The position numbers and the translations under genes were made by a program. Positions 7,721 to 16,333 of a DNA stretch of 52,507 nt are shown in pieces. Source of the stretch: JBEEJL01 sp043744215 (GTDB lineage: Bacteria > Pseudomonadota > Gammaproteobacteria > Burkholderiales > JBEEJL01); NCBI GenBank assembly GCA_043744215.1, contig JAYTVC010000067.1, positions 1 through 52,507 of the forward strand. Reading direction: 5' to 3'. The notes below the pieces were generated by a model. The model worked only from the letters and a program-made list of their open reading frames with translations, made no database searches and had not been told where the DNA came from. Every line of letters begins with the position of its first letter. Position 1 is the first letter of the stretch.

Positions 7721-8482
7721 TCAAATTGCTTGTTTCGAAGCCGCTTCTTTTGCCGCTTGATACCGCCGATAAATGACACTATTGATATCACGCGTCTGCA
7801 CATTCCAACGTGAAGAAACTTTCTCAAGCTCCGTGTCGATCTGCTGCGCAGTTTTGGTATCACCACCTGCTAAACACCAGATAGCGTACTCGGCTTTCGC
7901 CGCATACGTACCAAACTTGGCGACTGCAGACTGGTATTCCCTGCTTGCATCGGAGATTCGCGATAATCCTGCATAAGTACGTGCAAGCAGTATTGAAATT
8001 GATTCTGGTCGGTACTCTGGCTTTTCACTGCGGAGCGCTTCCAGATAGCGCAATGCATTTTCATAACGTTCACATTCAACAAATGCGCGTGCTGCACCAA
8101 AGCGTATAACCGGGTCGCTGGCAAACAAGCCTTGCAAACAACTCTCATAATGGGTTGCGGATTCTTTTGCATTGCCGGAGTCGAGCAAAGCTTCAGCTAA
8201 GTGCATCTGGTTTTGCGCGGTCGGGACTTCTTCAAATGCAGCGCGCGCTTCGCGTACAGCGCGGGTGGGGTCGATCGCCTTCGCTGCGGCCGAAACAGCG
8301 CGCATCGCGCCGCGCTCGAATCTCGAATTCGGCAAGTACACCGCAAAAAAATATACAACGCTACCAAGAAAAGGAAAGGCAAACAAAATCATCAACCAAT
8401 ACATTTGCTGACCGGTGCGAACAGCATGGATGGCGCAAAGTAATGCGAAAAATACATGCAAACCCAGACCAAAAAATGGCAT
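7721..8482 (-). CDS. Membrane-anchored tetratricopeptide-repeat protein
   Basis: A 253-residue protein with two N-terminal hydrophobic segments (about residues 4-20 and 27-48: YWLMILFAFPFLGSVVYFFA), followed by a cytoplasmic or periplasmic helical region. The periodic A/L/Y pattern NQMHLAEALLDSGNAKESATHYESCL, then IRFGAARAFVECERYENALRYLEAL, indicates three to four TPR units. The first part resembles the PLDc-N/cardiolipin synthase leader type. TPRs mediate protein binding; no catalytic motif is seen. A GGAGG site lies 4 bases before the ATG. Its function is unknown and no operon partner is evident. Confidence 0.7.
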   Translation of the reverse strand: MPFFGLGLHVFFALLCAIHAVRTGQQMYWLMILFAFPFLGSVVYFFAVYLPNSRFERGAMRAVSAAAKAIDPTRAVREARAAFEEVPTAQNQMHLAEALLDSGNAKESATHYESCLQGLFASDPVIRFGAARAFVECERYENALRYLEALRSEKPEYRPESISILLARTYAGLSRISDASREYQSAVAKFGTYAAKAEYAIWCLAGGDTKTAQQIDTELEKVSSRWNVQTRDINSVIYRRYQAAKEAASKQAI

Positions 8483-8596
8483 GACTTCCTCCCTGTTTTT
8501 CGACAGTAAATATATTCTGCTCTTACGTTTTTACATATTTAGCGTAACATTTTTTTCTGGCAACGGGTGGTTTTATGTAAGGCGCAGAGCGCTTGG

Positions 8597-9514
8597 CTAA
8601 CCAAAAATATAAATCCACAGCGGAATAGTCAACATCGACAACAAAGTCCCCCAGGTAATCAACTTGGCGACCGGCACCGGGTCACCGCCCATGCGCGCGG
8701 CGAGAATATAAGCTGACGAAGCGGGTGGTAACGCGGCGAATAAAATCAGCATTTGTGTATATAGCGGCGGCAAATTGAATGCGCGACCGATGAACCACGC
8801 GATGACGGGCAGCGCGAGTAGTTTCACTGCGAGCCAATACAACATCACGGCTTTGGGTTGCGAATTATTTTTTTCTTCCTCGCCGACCATCGCCTCCATT
8901 TTCAAACCCGCGCCGACAGCGAGCAAGCCCATCGGTAAGGCTGCGTCGCCGATAGGCGACAGCGTGCCGGAAATCCATGCTGGCAAAGTTAAACCGCTTA
9001 ACGAAAATGCCATGCCTGCAATCGTAGCGATGATGAGTGGATTGCGGATCAGTTCGCGCATTGCATTGCCTTCGCCATGTTTCGCCAACGCCCACACGGA
9101 TGCGACATTCGCTGGCGGGATCATAGTCCCGACGAGCAATGCCAGCGCGGCGATACCCGGCTGGCCGCCCCAGCCGCTGGCGATGGCGAGGCCGACGTAG
9201 CTGTTAAAGCGGAACGCGCATTGAAAGCCGGAAGCGAATAGCGATAACGATGGCTTGAATAAATATTTCGCCAGATAGCTCAGCAGCATGCCGCTGCACA
9301 TGGTGAGCAAACCAGCGAGCACCAACGGCGCGGCGGTGCTAACATCAATCGGCGTTTTCGCCAGCGCGCGAAACAGCAAGGCGGGAAACAATAAAAAATA
9401 AATCAGCCGCTCAACCTGCGCCCAGAACGCGCGCGGGAAACCGCCCCAGCGATGCAGTGCGAAGCCGAGCAGGATCAGCAGAAAGTTCGGCAGGATGATG
9501 AGGGCAATGAGCAT
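8597..9514 (-). CDS. AEC (auxin efflux carrier) family transporter
   Basis: A 305-residue protein with about ten hydrophobic segments in two halves, as in AEC/BASS-fold carriers. Family features are the N-terminal LPNFLLILLGFALHRWGGFP, the mid-protein GTMIPPANVASVWALAK and RNPLIIATIAGMAFSLSGLTLP, and the C-terminal FAALPPASSAYILAARMGGD. Bacterial members export or take up small organic acids; the substrate here is undetermined. It stands alone, with non-coding DNA on both sides. The ATG at 9514 is the only reasonable start. Confidence 0.88.
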   Translation of the reverse strand: MLIALIILPNFLLILLGFALHRWGGFPRAFWAQVERLIYFLLFPALLFRALAKTPIDVSTAAPLVLAGLLTMCSGMLLSYLAKYLFKPSLSLFASGFQCAFRFNSYVGLAIASGWGGQPGIAALALLVGTMIPPANVASVWALAKHGEGNAMRELIRNPLIIATIAGMAFSLSGLTLPAWISGTLSPIGDAALPMGLLAVGAGLKMEAMVGEEEKNNSQPKAVMLYWLAVKLLALPVIAWFIGRAFNLPPLYTQMLILFAALPPASSAYILAARMGGDPVPVAKLITWGTLLSMLTIPLWIYIFG

Positions 9515-9718
9515 TTTAAAATGATTGAAAATTATTGTTGTTGTAGCACTGACAACCCTCCGACGAGGTCGATGTCCACTGTTGAATAATGATTACATTC
9601 ACGAAAAATTTTGCTGGCCAGGAATGAAATCAATCTGCGTGGTTGCGTAAATTATACCTGCCGCAAGCTGGCACTTCGCAGTAGAATATTATTTTATTCA
9701 CCACTTCGGCGAACCATT

Positions 9719-10141
9719 ATGCAAGCAACACCATTATTTCATCTGGCATTTCCTGTCAGCGATCTCAACCAGGCACGCTCATTTTATGGCGGCCTGCTCG
9801 GCTGCCCCGAAGGCCGTTCATCGCCGGAGTGGGTGGACTTTGATTTTTACGGTCACCAGATCGTGGCGCATCTCGCGCCTGCGGAAGCCGGCCATCACAA
9901 CACAAACGCTGTCGATGGCGACAACGTGCCGGTGCGGCACTTCGGCGTAATTTTGTCGCAGGCAGAATGGAACAAGCTCGCTGAAAAACTGCGCGCGGCG
10001 GGAACAAAATTTATTATCGAGCCACACATCCGCTTCAAAGGCGAAGTCGGTGAGCAGGCGACGATGTTTTTTCTCGACCCCTGCGGCAACGCGCTCGAGT
10101 TCAAGGCATTTGCGGATATGTCGAGCGTGTTTGCGAAGTGA
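9719..10141 (+). CDS. VOC (glyoxalase / bleomycin-resistance / dioxygenase) family protein
   Basis: About 140 residues from the ATG at 9719. The start FHLAFPVSDLNQARSFYGGLLGCPEGR and the end FFLDPCGNALEFKAF are the two beta-alpha-beta-beta-beta modules of a vicinal oxygen chelate fold. Candidate metal ligands are the His near residue 8, the His of VRHFGVIL near 76, and the terminal Glu of LEFK. The reaction is unknown because VOC proteins include lyases, dioxygenases and resistance proteins. An upstream in-frame extension of 36 residues is unlikely to be translated. A palindromic repeat follows the stop directly. Confidence 0.82.
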   Translation: MQATPLFHLAFPVSDLNQARSFYGGLLGCPEGRSSPEWVDFDFYGHQIVAHLAPAEAGHHNTNAVDGDNVPVRHFGVILSQAEWNKLAEKLRAAGTKFIIEPHIRFKGEVGEQATMFFLDPCGNALEFKAFADMSSVFAK

Positions 10142-10148
10142 GTTAGCT

Positions 10149-10243
10149 CCTCCCCCTTCAAGGGGGAGGTTGGGTGGGGGATGGGTGTCTCAGTAATATT
10201 CTCGACACCGATACCCGCCCAACCTCCTCTTGAAAGAGAGTGG
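10149..10243. repeat. Fold-back repeat (CCTCCCCCTTCAAGGGGGAGG type)
   Basis: The left half at 10149-10178 and right half at 10214-10243 are near reverse complements (CAAGGGGGAGGTTGGGTGGG against CCCGCCCAACCTCCTCTTG). The left half also contains its own small palindrome. It looks like a small dispersed intergenic hairpin repeat. Confidence 0.7.
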
Positions 10244-10288
10244 ACATTCACTAAACTTTTACGACCAAGCATGAATTGATTTCAGTTG

Positions 10289-10786
10289 ATGACCAAGCAT
10301 TCACAGCAAGATTTTCAAGCCGTTATCCGCGCGCCATTCGGCATTTTAGGCATTCGCACGCATGACGATAAGTATTTGATTAATATCAGTTTTTTGACAA
10401 ACAACGAAAGCGTGCTGGCACCAAAAAAAAACTCTGTCGCGCATTTGGTTTGCGTTCAACTGCAACACTATTTCGACAATCCAAAATATCAATTCGATCT
10501 GCCGATCAAGTTTTCTGGCACGGCCCATCAAATAAAAGTTTGGGAAGCGTTGCAAAAAATTCCATCGGGCAAGCCTTGGAGTTATGGTGAACTATCTGCG
10601 CGTATTGATTCGTCGCCACGCGCGGTTGGCACGGCGTGCGGAAAAAATCCTATCGTCGTCGTCATTCCCTGTCATCGCATCATTGCCGCGAACGGACAAC
10701 TCGGCGGATTCATGGGCGGCAAACAGGATGATCCGTTGACGATAAAAAAATGGCTGCTGCGGCACGAAGCGAATGAACTATTTTAA
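10289..10786 (+). CDS. ogt: Methylated-DNA--[protein]-cysteine S-methyltransferase (Ogt/MGMT)
   Basis: About 165 residues. The active-site motif VVVIPCHRII, with the methyl-acceptor Cys, and the preceding SPRAVGTACGKNP helix are diagnostic of O6-alkylguanine-DNA alkyltransferases. These repair O6-alkylguanine and O4-alkylthymine by suicidal transfer to the Cys. The N-terminal half is a degenerate RNaseH-like domain as in Ogt, not the zinc-binding domain of Ada. The ATG at 10289 is preferred to a TTG one codon earlier. It may be co-transcribed with xerD, although two tandem hairpin repeats lie between. Confidence 0.93.
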   Translation: MTKHSQQDFQAVIRAPFGILGIRTHDDKYLINISFLTNNESVLAPKKNSVAHLVCVQLQHYFDNPKYQFDLPIKFSGTAHQIKVWEALQKIPSGKPWSYGELSARIDSSPRAVGTACGKNPIVVVIPCHRIIAANGQLGGFMGGKQDDPLTIKKWLLRHEANELF

Positions 10787-10788
10787 TC

Positions 10789-10866
10789 GACTGGATTCCC
10801 GCCTTCGCGGGAATGACGGCGCGAGCGGACTGGATTCCCGCCTTCGCGGGAATGACGGCGCGAGCG
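10789..10866. repeat. Two tandem 39-bp copies of a palindromic repeat (dRS3/REP-like)
   Basis: Identical 39-bp units at 10789-10827 and 10828-10866. Each holds the palindrome ATTCCCGCCTTCGCGGGAAT followed by GACGGCGCGAGCG. The core resembles ATTCCC...GGGAAT repeats known from Neisseria and other proteobacteria. It lies between ogt and xerD. Confidence 0.9.
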
Positions 10867-10876
10867 GACATTCTTT

Positions 10877-10910
10877 ATGAAGCCCGTTACAGAATGAAGC
10901 CCGTTACAGA
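10877..10910 (+). repeat. 17-bp tandem duplication at the xerD start
   Basis: ATGAAGCCCGTTACAGA occurs twice in direct succession (10877-10893 and 10894-10910). The second copy opens xerD. The first gives a six-codon reading frame (M-K-P-V-T-E) whose TGA overlaps the xerD ATG. Confidence 0.92.
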
Positions 10911-11799
10911 AAATCCATTGCTCGACCGCTTCAACGACATGTTGTGGCTGGAAGACGGCTTGTCGAAAAATACGCTGTCGAGTTATCGGCGCGATCTCGC
11001 GCAGTTTGCCGACTGGCTGAAACAAAATCGCCATTCTGCATTACAAACCGCAACGGAAGAAAACCTGCGCGCCTATATTTCCGTACAACACAGCGTAAAA
11101 AAATCCAAAGCCACTACGCAAAGCCGTCAGTTGTCGGCGTTCAAACGCTTTTACCAATTCGCCCTGCGCGAAAACCTGGTAACAACCGATCCGACGCTTA
11201 ACATTGAATCACCCAAGCTGCCACGCCCGCTGCCAAAAACCCTGACTGAAAAAGATGTAGAGCAACTGCTCAACGCGCCCGATGTGAACACGCCTCTCGG
11301 CCTGCGCGACCGCGCCATGCTCGAAGTGCTTTATGCCAGCGGCTTACGCGTAACAGAACTGGTCACGCTGAAAACCATGCAGGTGGATCGCAACATGGGT
11401 GTGGCCCGCGTGATGGGCAAAGGCTCGAAAGAGCGGCTGGTGCCAATCGGCGAAGTGGCGGCGAGCTGGCTGACGCAATATTTGCATGACGCACGCGCAA
11501 AAATTTTAGGCGGGCAAGTGACCGATGCTTTGTTTGTCACCTCGCGCGGCGGCGCGATGACGCGCGAAGCGTTCTGGCATGTGATTAAAAAACATGCCGC
11601 CACTGCCAGCATCGCAACGGCTTTGTCGCCGCACACATTACGCCACGCCTTCGCCACGCATTTGATTAACCACGGCGCTGATTTGCGTGTGGTGCAATTG
11701 CTGTTGGGCCATGCGGATATTTCGACGACGCAGATTTACACCCACGTCGCGCGGGAACGGATGAAGGCGTTGCATGCCAAGCATCATCCAAGAGGCTAA
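10894..11799 (+). CDS. xerD: Site-specific tyrosine recombinase XerD
   Basis: About 301 residues from ATG 10894. The N-terminal SAM-like core-binding domain (LLDRFNDMLWLEDGLSKNTL) is followed by the catalytic domain. The Arg of ASGLRVTELVTL (near residue 148), the H-x-x-R of SPHTLRHAFATHL (near 244-247), the His of LLGHADIST (near 270) and the Tyr nucleophile of TQIYTHV (near 279) are all present. XerD acts with XerC at dif to resolve chromosome dimers. Upstream in-frame codons run through the repeat array and are not believed to be coding. Ends 8 bases before convergent folB. Confidence 0.94.
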   Translation: MKPVTENPLLDRFNDMLWLEDGLSKNTLSSYRRDLAQFADWLKQNRHSALQTATEENLRAYISVQHSVKKSKATTQSRQLSAFKRFYQFALRENLVTTDPTLNIESPKLPRPLPKTLTEKDVEQLLNAPDVNTPLGLRDRAMLEVLYASGLRVTELVTLKTMQVDRNMGVARVMGKGSKERLVPIGEVAASWLTQYLHDARAKILGGQVTDALFVTSRGGAMTREAFWHVIKKHAATASIATALSPHTLRHAFATHLINHGADLRVVQLLLGHADISTTQIYTHVARERMKALHAKHHPRG

Positions 11800-11807
11800 T
11801 GCTTCGG

Positions 11808-12164
11808 TCACTGCTTCGACGGCCGCTCAATTTCCACGGCAATCTGCTTCACACCTTTCATCACGCCAATTTTCGCTACGCGTACTTTTACCATCGGCAC
11901 TTTGAATTCCCTGAGCAAAAGTTGCGCGATTTCTTCGGCGACGGTTTCGATCAGGTTGCGGTGCTTGCTGCCTAAATGCTCGCGCATGCGGGTGACCACG
12001 GCGCTATAATCCACGGCGTCTTTGATGTTGTCGCGGGAAAATACTTTGGCGTCGGGAATGCCGAAATGAAGGTCGATCTGGATGGTTTGCGGTGCAGCGA
12101 GTTCGTGCTCATAAACGCCGACCAGCGTTTCGAGCTTGAGTTCGTGAATAGAAATAGTGTCCAT
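11808..12164 (-). CDS. folB: Dihydroneopterin aldolase
   Basis: A 118-residue protein that converts 7,8-dihydroneopterin to 6-hydroxymethyl-dihydropterin in folate synthesis. Characteristic segments are ISIHELKLETLVGVYEHE at the start, with the catalytic/binding Glu, DYSAVVTRMREHLGSKHRNLIETVAEEIAQ in the middle, and the late VRVAKIGVMKGVKQIAVEIER, where the active Lys usually lies. Length fits the family. It is divergent from plsY, an arrangement common in proteobacteria. Together with folE2 at 23.7 kb it supplies two folate steps in this window. Confidence 0.93.
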   Translation of the reverse strand: MDTISIHELKLETLVGVYEHELAAPQTIQIDLHFGIPDAKVFSRDNIKDAVDYSAVVTRMREHLGSKHRNLIETVAEEIAQLLLREFKVPMVKVRVAKIGVMKGVKQIAVEIERPSKQ

Positions 12165-12253
12165 GAATATTATCCGGATGCCGATTAGTCTAAAATGGAG
12201 CCCGAAACGTTAGGGTTACTGGGTATTCTATCAGCAGTGCCTTGGGAGGATAT

Positions 12254-12871
12254 GTGTTGGCCATTTTCGGTTTTATATTATTTGCTTATTTGATCGGCTC
12301 AATTTCGTTTGCCGTGGTCGTCACCAAGTTGATGAAATTGCCCGATCCGCGCACTTACGGCTCGAACAATCCGGGCGCCACCAATGTATTGCGCAGCGGT
12401 AACAAAAAAGCGGCGGTGCTCACCTTGCTCGGCGATGCGGCCAAAGGCTGGGTTGCGGTGCTGCTGGCAAAACATTTTGCGCCGGCATTCGGGCTGGGTG
12501 CGTGGGTCATCGCGGCGGTCGCATTGGCCGCGCTGGTCGGGCATTTGTATCCGGTGTTTCACGGCTTCAAAGGTGGCAAAGGTGTGGCTACGGCCTGGGG
12601 GGTTATTGTGGCACTGAATGTCGGGCTGGGTTTGGGCGTGTTGCTGGTGTGGGTTGTCGTGGCGTATTTTTCGCGCATATCTTCGCTGTCATCCATTAGC
12701 GCTGCTGCTGCCGCACCGATTTTTTCCGCGCAATACTTCGGTTTTACCTGGACGACTCTGAGCGTGCTCATCATGTCGATGCTGGTAATTTATCGCCATC
12801 ATGAAAACATCACAAAATTGTGGAACGGCACCGAGCGCCGGTTTGGCGAACGGGAAAATAATTCACCTTGA
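12254..12871 (+). CDS. plsY: Glycerol-3-phosphate acyltransferase PlsY
   Basis: About 205 residues, five transmembrane segments. PlsY transfers acyl from acyl-phosphate to glycerol-3-phosphate in phospholipid synthesis. The motifs are AYLIGSISFAVVV (residues ~9-21), the DPRTYGSNNPGATNVLR loop with the conserved SxNxGATN, and the GHLYPVFHGFKGGKGVATAWG loop. The start is GTG 12254 or TTG 12257; both lie just after a GGGAGGA ribosome site, and the TTG has the better spacing. No ATG is in frame. It diverges from folB. Confidence 0.93.
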   Translation: MLAIFGFILFAYLIGSISFAVVVTKLMKLPDPRTYGSNNPGATNVLRSGNKKAAVLTLLGDAAKGWVAVLLAKHFAPAFGLGAWVIAAVALAALVGHLYPVFHGFKGGKGVATAWGVIVALNVGLGLGVLLVWVVVAYFSRISSLSSISAAAAAPIFSAQYFGFTWTTLSVLIMSMLVIYRHHENITKLWNGTERRFGERENNSP

Positions 12872-12891
12872 CCTGCTGAAGCCTCCAAATT

Positions 12892-14295
12892 TTACGGACG
12901 AAACGGCAGCGGATAACTCGCCACACTGACGTTGCCATTCTTGTCGATAGCACGCACGGCAAATAAAAAATTATCTTTGGATTTATTTTTGATGGTGTAT
13001 CGCGTGACATTCCCTGCCACCAGTTTGCCCTGCCAAAATGCCGCCGTTGTCTCGCGCCATAAAATTTCATAGCCCGTCACATCCGGTTCCTTGTTGGCTT
13101 CCCAGCGTAGCGTCGTATCGTTTTCCAGCTTGATGGTTTCCATTTCGACTTTCGCTGGCGCGGCAGGGCCGAGGGCGAGGCTCGCTAACGATGCGGCGTT
13201 TATCCTAGCCACATTAGCTGTGTAGGCGAAATCGACAAACTCCGGCAGGTCGCCGAACTGAATGGAATTTTCGGTGCGCGTGTTTTGATGCTGGTGACGA
13301 TAGTCTTCGTTGATTTCGCAAAAGCGCACGGCAGGGAATCCCCGCTCGAGAAACGGAATATGATCGCCGCCGCGTAAATAGCGGTCGCGTCGGTACACGA
13401 GCGACACTTTCATCTCGGGCACATAAGTGTCGGCAGCATCTTTGATGAAGCGCGCAAGCTGGCGCGTGGGTGAATCGTTTTCGCCGCCGCTGGCAATGCG
13501 TTTACGAAGTTCGTCGGAAATTTCTTTTTGCGCGGGCACGCCCTCGGCGAACACGCGGACTTGCGAGGCATCGACATGGCCGTCGTCAGCGCGTGAACTG
13601 CCGATGATGTCATTGGTGAACATGGCGGCGACGTTGAGATTTTTCTGCCTGGCCATCTCGGCCCAATGCGCCGCGCCGAGCAAACCCTGCTCTTCACCGG
13701 CGACGGCCATGAACACAAGCGTGGCATCAAATGCATATTTCGACATAACGCAGGCCATCTCCATCACCGCTGCTGTGCCCGATGCATCGTCGTTCGCGCC
13801 TGGCGCATTGCAGGTCGCATCCATCACGTCACCGCACATGGAATCGTAGTGGCCGCTCACGACGTAAATACGATCCCTGGATTCCGCCTGTTTGCCCGCC
13901 AGAGTCGCGACGACATTCACCATTTTTACCGGCTCTTTGATGCGCGCCATAGGCGGCTGAATGAATTCATCGAACTCGACTTTCAAGCTGCCGCCGGAGT
14001 CTGCCGCGCATTTATCGAGTTCGGATTTAATCCACCGCCGCGCGGCGCCGATACCGCGCGTATCGCTCTCTGTTTCCGATAAGGTGTGCCGCGTTTCAAA
14101 ACTCACCAGCTTGCGGATTATTTTTTCAATGTTGGCGGCAGAAATTTCGCCGACCATTTTTTTGATAACGGGATGCGCAATCGGTTGCTGCGCGACACTG
14201 GCCGTTTGGGCTGATGCCACAACAGCAAACAGAAAAAAACTGGCCGCCGCGATAGCTGAAAAGCATGGTTTCAATAAAGGCAAATATAACGTCAT
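12892..14295 (-). CDS. Secreted M28-family zinc aminopeptidase with C-terminal fibronectin-III-like domain
   Basis: A 467-residue exported protein with a signal peptide (hydrophobic core AIAAASFFLFAVVASAQ). The M28 catalytic domain shows the metal ligands in order: VVSGHYDSM (His, Asp), GANDDASGTAAVMEMA (bridging Asp), AGEEQGLLGA (general-base Glu plus ligand Glu), an aspartate region near IIGSSR, and a late His. The last ~90 residues (TLRWEANKEPDVTGYEILWR...FAVRAIDKNGNVS) look like a fibronectin type III fold. It is probably a periplasmic or extracellular aminopeptidase. It follows the S9 peptidase gene on the same strand; a dispersed element lies in the 41-base gap. Confidence 0.9.
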   Translation of the reverse strand: MTLYLPLLKPCFSAIAAASFFLFAVVASAQTASVAQQPIAHPVIKKMVGEISAANIEKIIRKLVSFETRHTLSETESDTRGIGAARRWIKSELDKCAADSGGSLKVEFDEFIQPPMARIKEPVKMVNVVATLAGKQAESRDRIYVVSGHYDSMCGDVMDATCNAPGANDDASGTAAVMEMACVMSKYAFDATLVFMAVAGEEQGLLGAAHWAEMARQKNLNVAAMFTNDIIGSSRADDGHVDASQVRVFAEGVPAQKEISDELRKRIASGGENDSPTRQLARFIKDAADTYVPEMKVSLVYRRDRYLRGGDHIPFLERGFPAVRFCEINEDYRHQHQNTRTENSIQFGDLPEFVDFAYTANVARINAASLASLALGPAAPAKVEMETIKLENDTTLRWEANKEPDVTGYEILWRETTAAFWQGKLVAGNVTRYTIKNKSKDNFLFAVRAIDKNGNVSVASYPLPFRP

Positions 14296-14307
14296 AGAGA
14301 ATACAAT

Positions 14308-14335
14308 AAATTATTGAATATAATCAAATAGTTAC
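14308..14335 (+). repeat. Dispersed IHF-like element, copy 3
   Basis: Plus strand reads TATTGAATATAATCAA-ATAG-TTAC, a perfect AATCAA-N4-TTR match with the conserved arm. It fills the gap between the S9 and M28 peptidase genes, 1 base beyond the S9 gene's stop codon. Confidence 0.85.
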
Positions 14336-14336
14336 G

Positions 14337-16310
14337 TTAATTCAGCAAATGCCGTTTTACAAACTCAATCGTCGCATAAAACTGAAAATCGGCATTGGAT
14401 TTTTTGGCGAAGCCGTGACCTTCATCGTTTGCCATGAGATACCAAACTGGCGTTGCAGATTTTTTGAGCGTCGCCACCATTTGCTCCGCTTCGGTCACTG
14501 GCACCCGTGGATCGTTTTTTCCTTGCACGATAAAAATGGGTTTGCTGATTTTATCGGCGCGATTCAAGGGCGAAATTTTTTGCAGGAAGGCGCGCATGTC
14601 CGGGTCGCGTTCGTCGCCGTATTCCACGCGGCGCAAATCACGGCGATAGCTTTCGGTGCGTTCCAGAAACGTCACGAAGTTGGAAATGCCGACCACATCA
14701 ATCGATGCGGCGATTTTGTCGGCATAGCGCGTCGCGACCGCCAGACTCATATAGCCACCGTAGCTGCCGCCGGTAACCATTATTCGAGCAGCATCCATGT
14801 CCGGCTGCGTGGCGATCCAATCGAACAACGCGCCGATGTCTTTAACGGAATCTTCGCGCAACTTGCCGTTGTCGATCTGTACAAATGTTTTGCCGTAACC
14901 GGAGGAACCGCGCACATTGGGGAAAATCATATGTACGCCCAGCTCGTTCATAAAATAATTGTTGCGCGCAAGAAATCCCGGCCGGTATTGCGCCTCGGGC
15001 CCGCCGTGGATGTTGATGATGACGGGCCGCTTGCCGGAAAATTTTTGCGGCGCGCGATAAAGAAAACCGGAAATTTCCCGCGCGTCAAAGCTCTTCCACG
15101 CTACCAGTTGCGGTTCGGCGAAATCAGCCGTATCGCGGCCTTCGCCCTGGCTGCTGGTCCAGCGTGTGAGTTGCTGGTCTTGCAGGTGGTAAGAATAAAT
15201 ATCCGCCGGCGATTTTGCCGAAGCGAGGCTGAACGCTAACTCCCGATTATTGCGATGCCATTGCAAACCGGACATGACACCTTTGGGCAGATCAGGGGAT
15301 GGCATCGCGCGGCGCGTTTGCACATCCATCAGGTGCAAGTTCGCCACACCGTTTTCGTTGGCCACATACGCCAGCGTTTTGCCATCGCGGGACAACTCGA
15401 AATCTTCCACGTCCCAATTCAAATCGGGTGTGAGCACGGTGGGTAGTTTGCTTGCCAGATCGATGTACGTCAGCCGCAAAAATTCACTGCCCGCATCGGA
15501 GGTCGTGTAAATGCCGCGGCCATCAGCGCTGAAACTCACGCCGCGATAAGAGGCAGTTTGCCCCGGTGCCGTGGTTGTCAGTAAAGTTTTTTCGCCGCTC
15601 GCGGTATTGAGCAACCAGATTTTGCTGTCGGTGATCGACGCATAATCGATCATCGCCAACTGCTTATCGTCGGGCGACCAGGCGAAGCTGCCCCAGCCGC
15701 CACCTGGCAAAGTGGCGAGCAAACGGTTTTTTGCCGGCTCATCAGGATAGGCAACGCGCACTTGCGTGACGACTTCTGCGGTCTGTCGGTTCCTGTCCGT
15801 CTCCAGCGCAGTATGCACATACGCATCGCCCTTGTGCGACCAGCGCGCGCCTTCATTGCGCAGGCGCTCGTCCGACTGCTGGGTAATTTTTTTGTCGGCC
15901 CAATCGTAACGATAATATTGATGCACTTCGTTGCCGCCGGTGTCTTTGCTGAATACAAAATAATGGCCGTTGATCGGCTGAAAGCTCGCGCCGGAAACGG
16001 GCTCGGTGTAATCCGTCAACGGCTGCGGCTTGGCGCCGGGCGCAGCCAGTGTGTGCACCTGATTGGTATTTTTGGCGCGCACCAACATCAGCATTTCGCG
16101 TTTGATCGGATGCCAACTGGCGAATATTTTCGGCCGATATTCGGTATAAGGATTGACCGTTGCCGGCAGCATGGCAGAAATCGGCGGGATGCCATCGATC
16201 ACCAGATTGTCGCCGGGTTTAATAAATTCCGCTGCGCGTTGCACGGGCAAGCCGCTCGCGCAGCTTGCACACAACACCGCTGCCAACAGCGGCGCCAAAA
16301 TTATTTTCAT
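14337..16310 (-). CDS. S9-family prolyl oligopeptidase-like lipoprotein
   Basis: About 657 residues from the ATG at 16310. A lipoprotein signal (AAVLCASCASG) places it in the envelope. An N-terminal beta-propeller of WD40-like strands (e.g. KDTGGNEVHQYYRYD, SRDGKTLAYVANENG) is followed by the alpha/beta-hydrolase domain from about residue 400. The catalytic triad is visible: Ser in VTGGSYGGYMS, Asp in GKNDPRVPVTEAEQ, His in NDEGHGFAKK. It resembles dipeptidyl/acylaminoacyl peptidases. The adjacent M28 aminopeptidase suggests joint use of peptides as nutrients (inference). The upstream 16 in-frame residues before 16310 are not signal-like and are left out. Confidence 0.9.
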   Translation of the reverse strand: MKIILAPLLAAVLCASCASGLPVQRAAEFIKPGDNLVIDGIPPISAMLPATVNPYTEYRPKIFASWHPIKREMLMLVRAKNTNQVHTLAAPGAKPQPLTDYTEPVSGASFQPINGHYFVFSKDTGGNEVHQYYRYDWADKKITQQSDERLRNEGARWSHKGDAYVHTALETDRNRQTAEVVTQVRVAYPDEPAKNRLLATLPGGGWGSFAWSPDDKQLAMIDYASITDSKIWLLNTASGEKTLLTTTAPGQTASYRGVSFSADGRGIYTTSDAGSEFLRLTYIDLASKLPTVLTPDLNWDVEDFELSRDGKTLAYVANENGVANLHLMDVQTRRAMPSPDLPKGVMSGLQWHRNNRELAFSLASAKSPADIYSYHLQDQQLTRWTSSQGEGRDTADFAEPQLVAWKSFDAREISGFLYRAPQKFSGKRPVIINIHGGPEAQYRPGFLARNNYFMNELGVHMIFPNVRGSSGYGKTFVQIDNGKLREDSVKDIGALFDWIATQPDMDAARIMVTGGSYGGYMSLAVATRYADKIAASIDVVGISNFVTFLERTESYRRDLRRVEYGDERDPDMRAFLQKISPLNRADKISKPIFIVQGKNDPRVPVTEAEQMVATLKKSATPVWYLMANDEGHGFAKKSNADFQFYATIEFVKRHLLN

Positions 16311-16333
16311 GTGAGCCCCGGAGAAAAAGTTTT

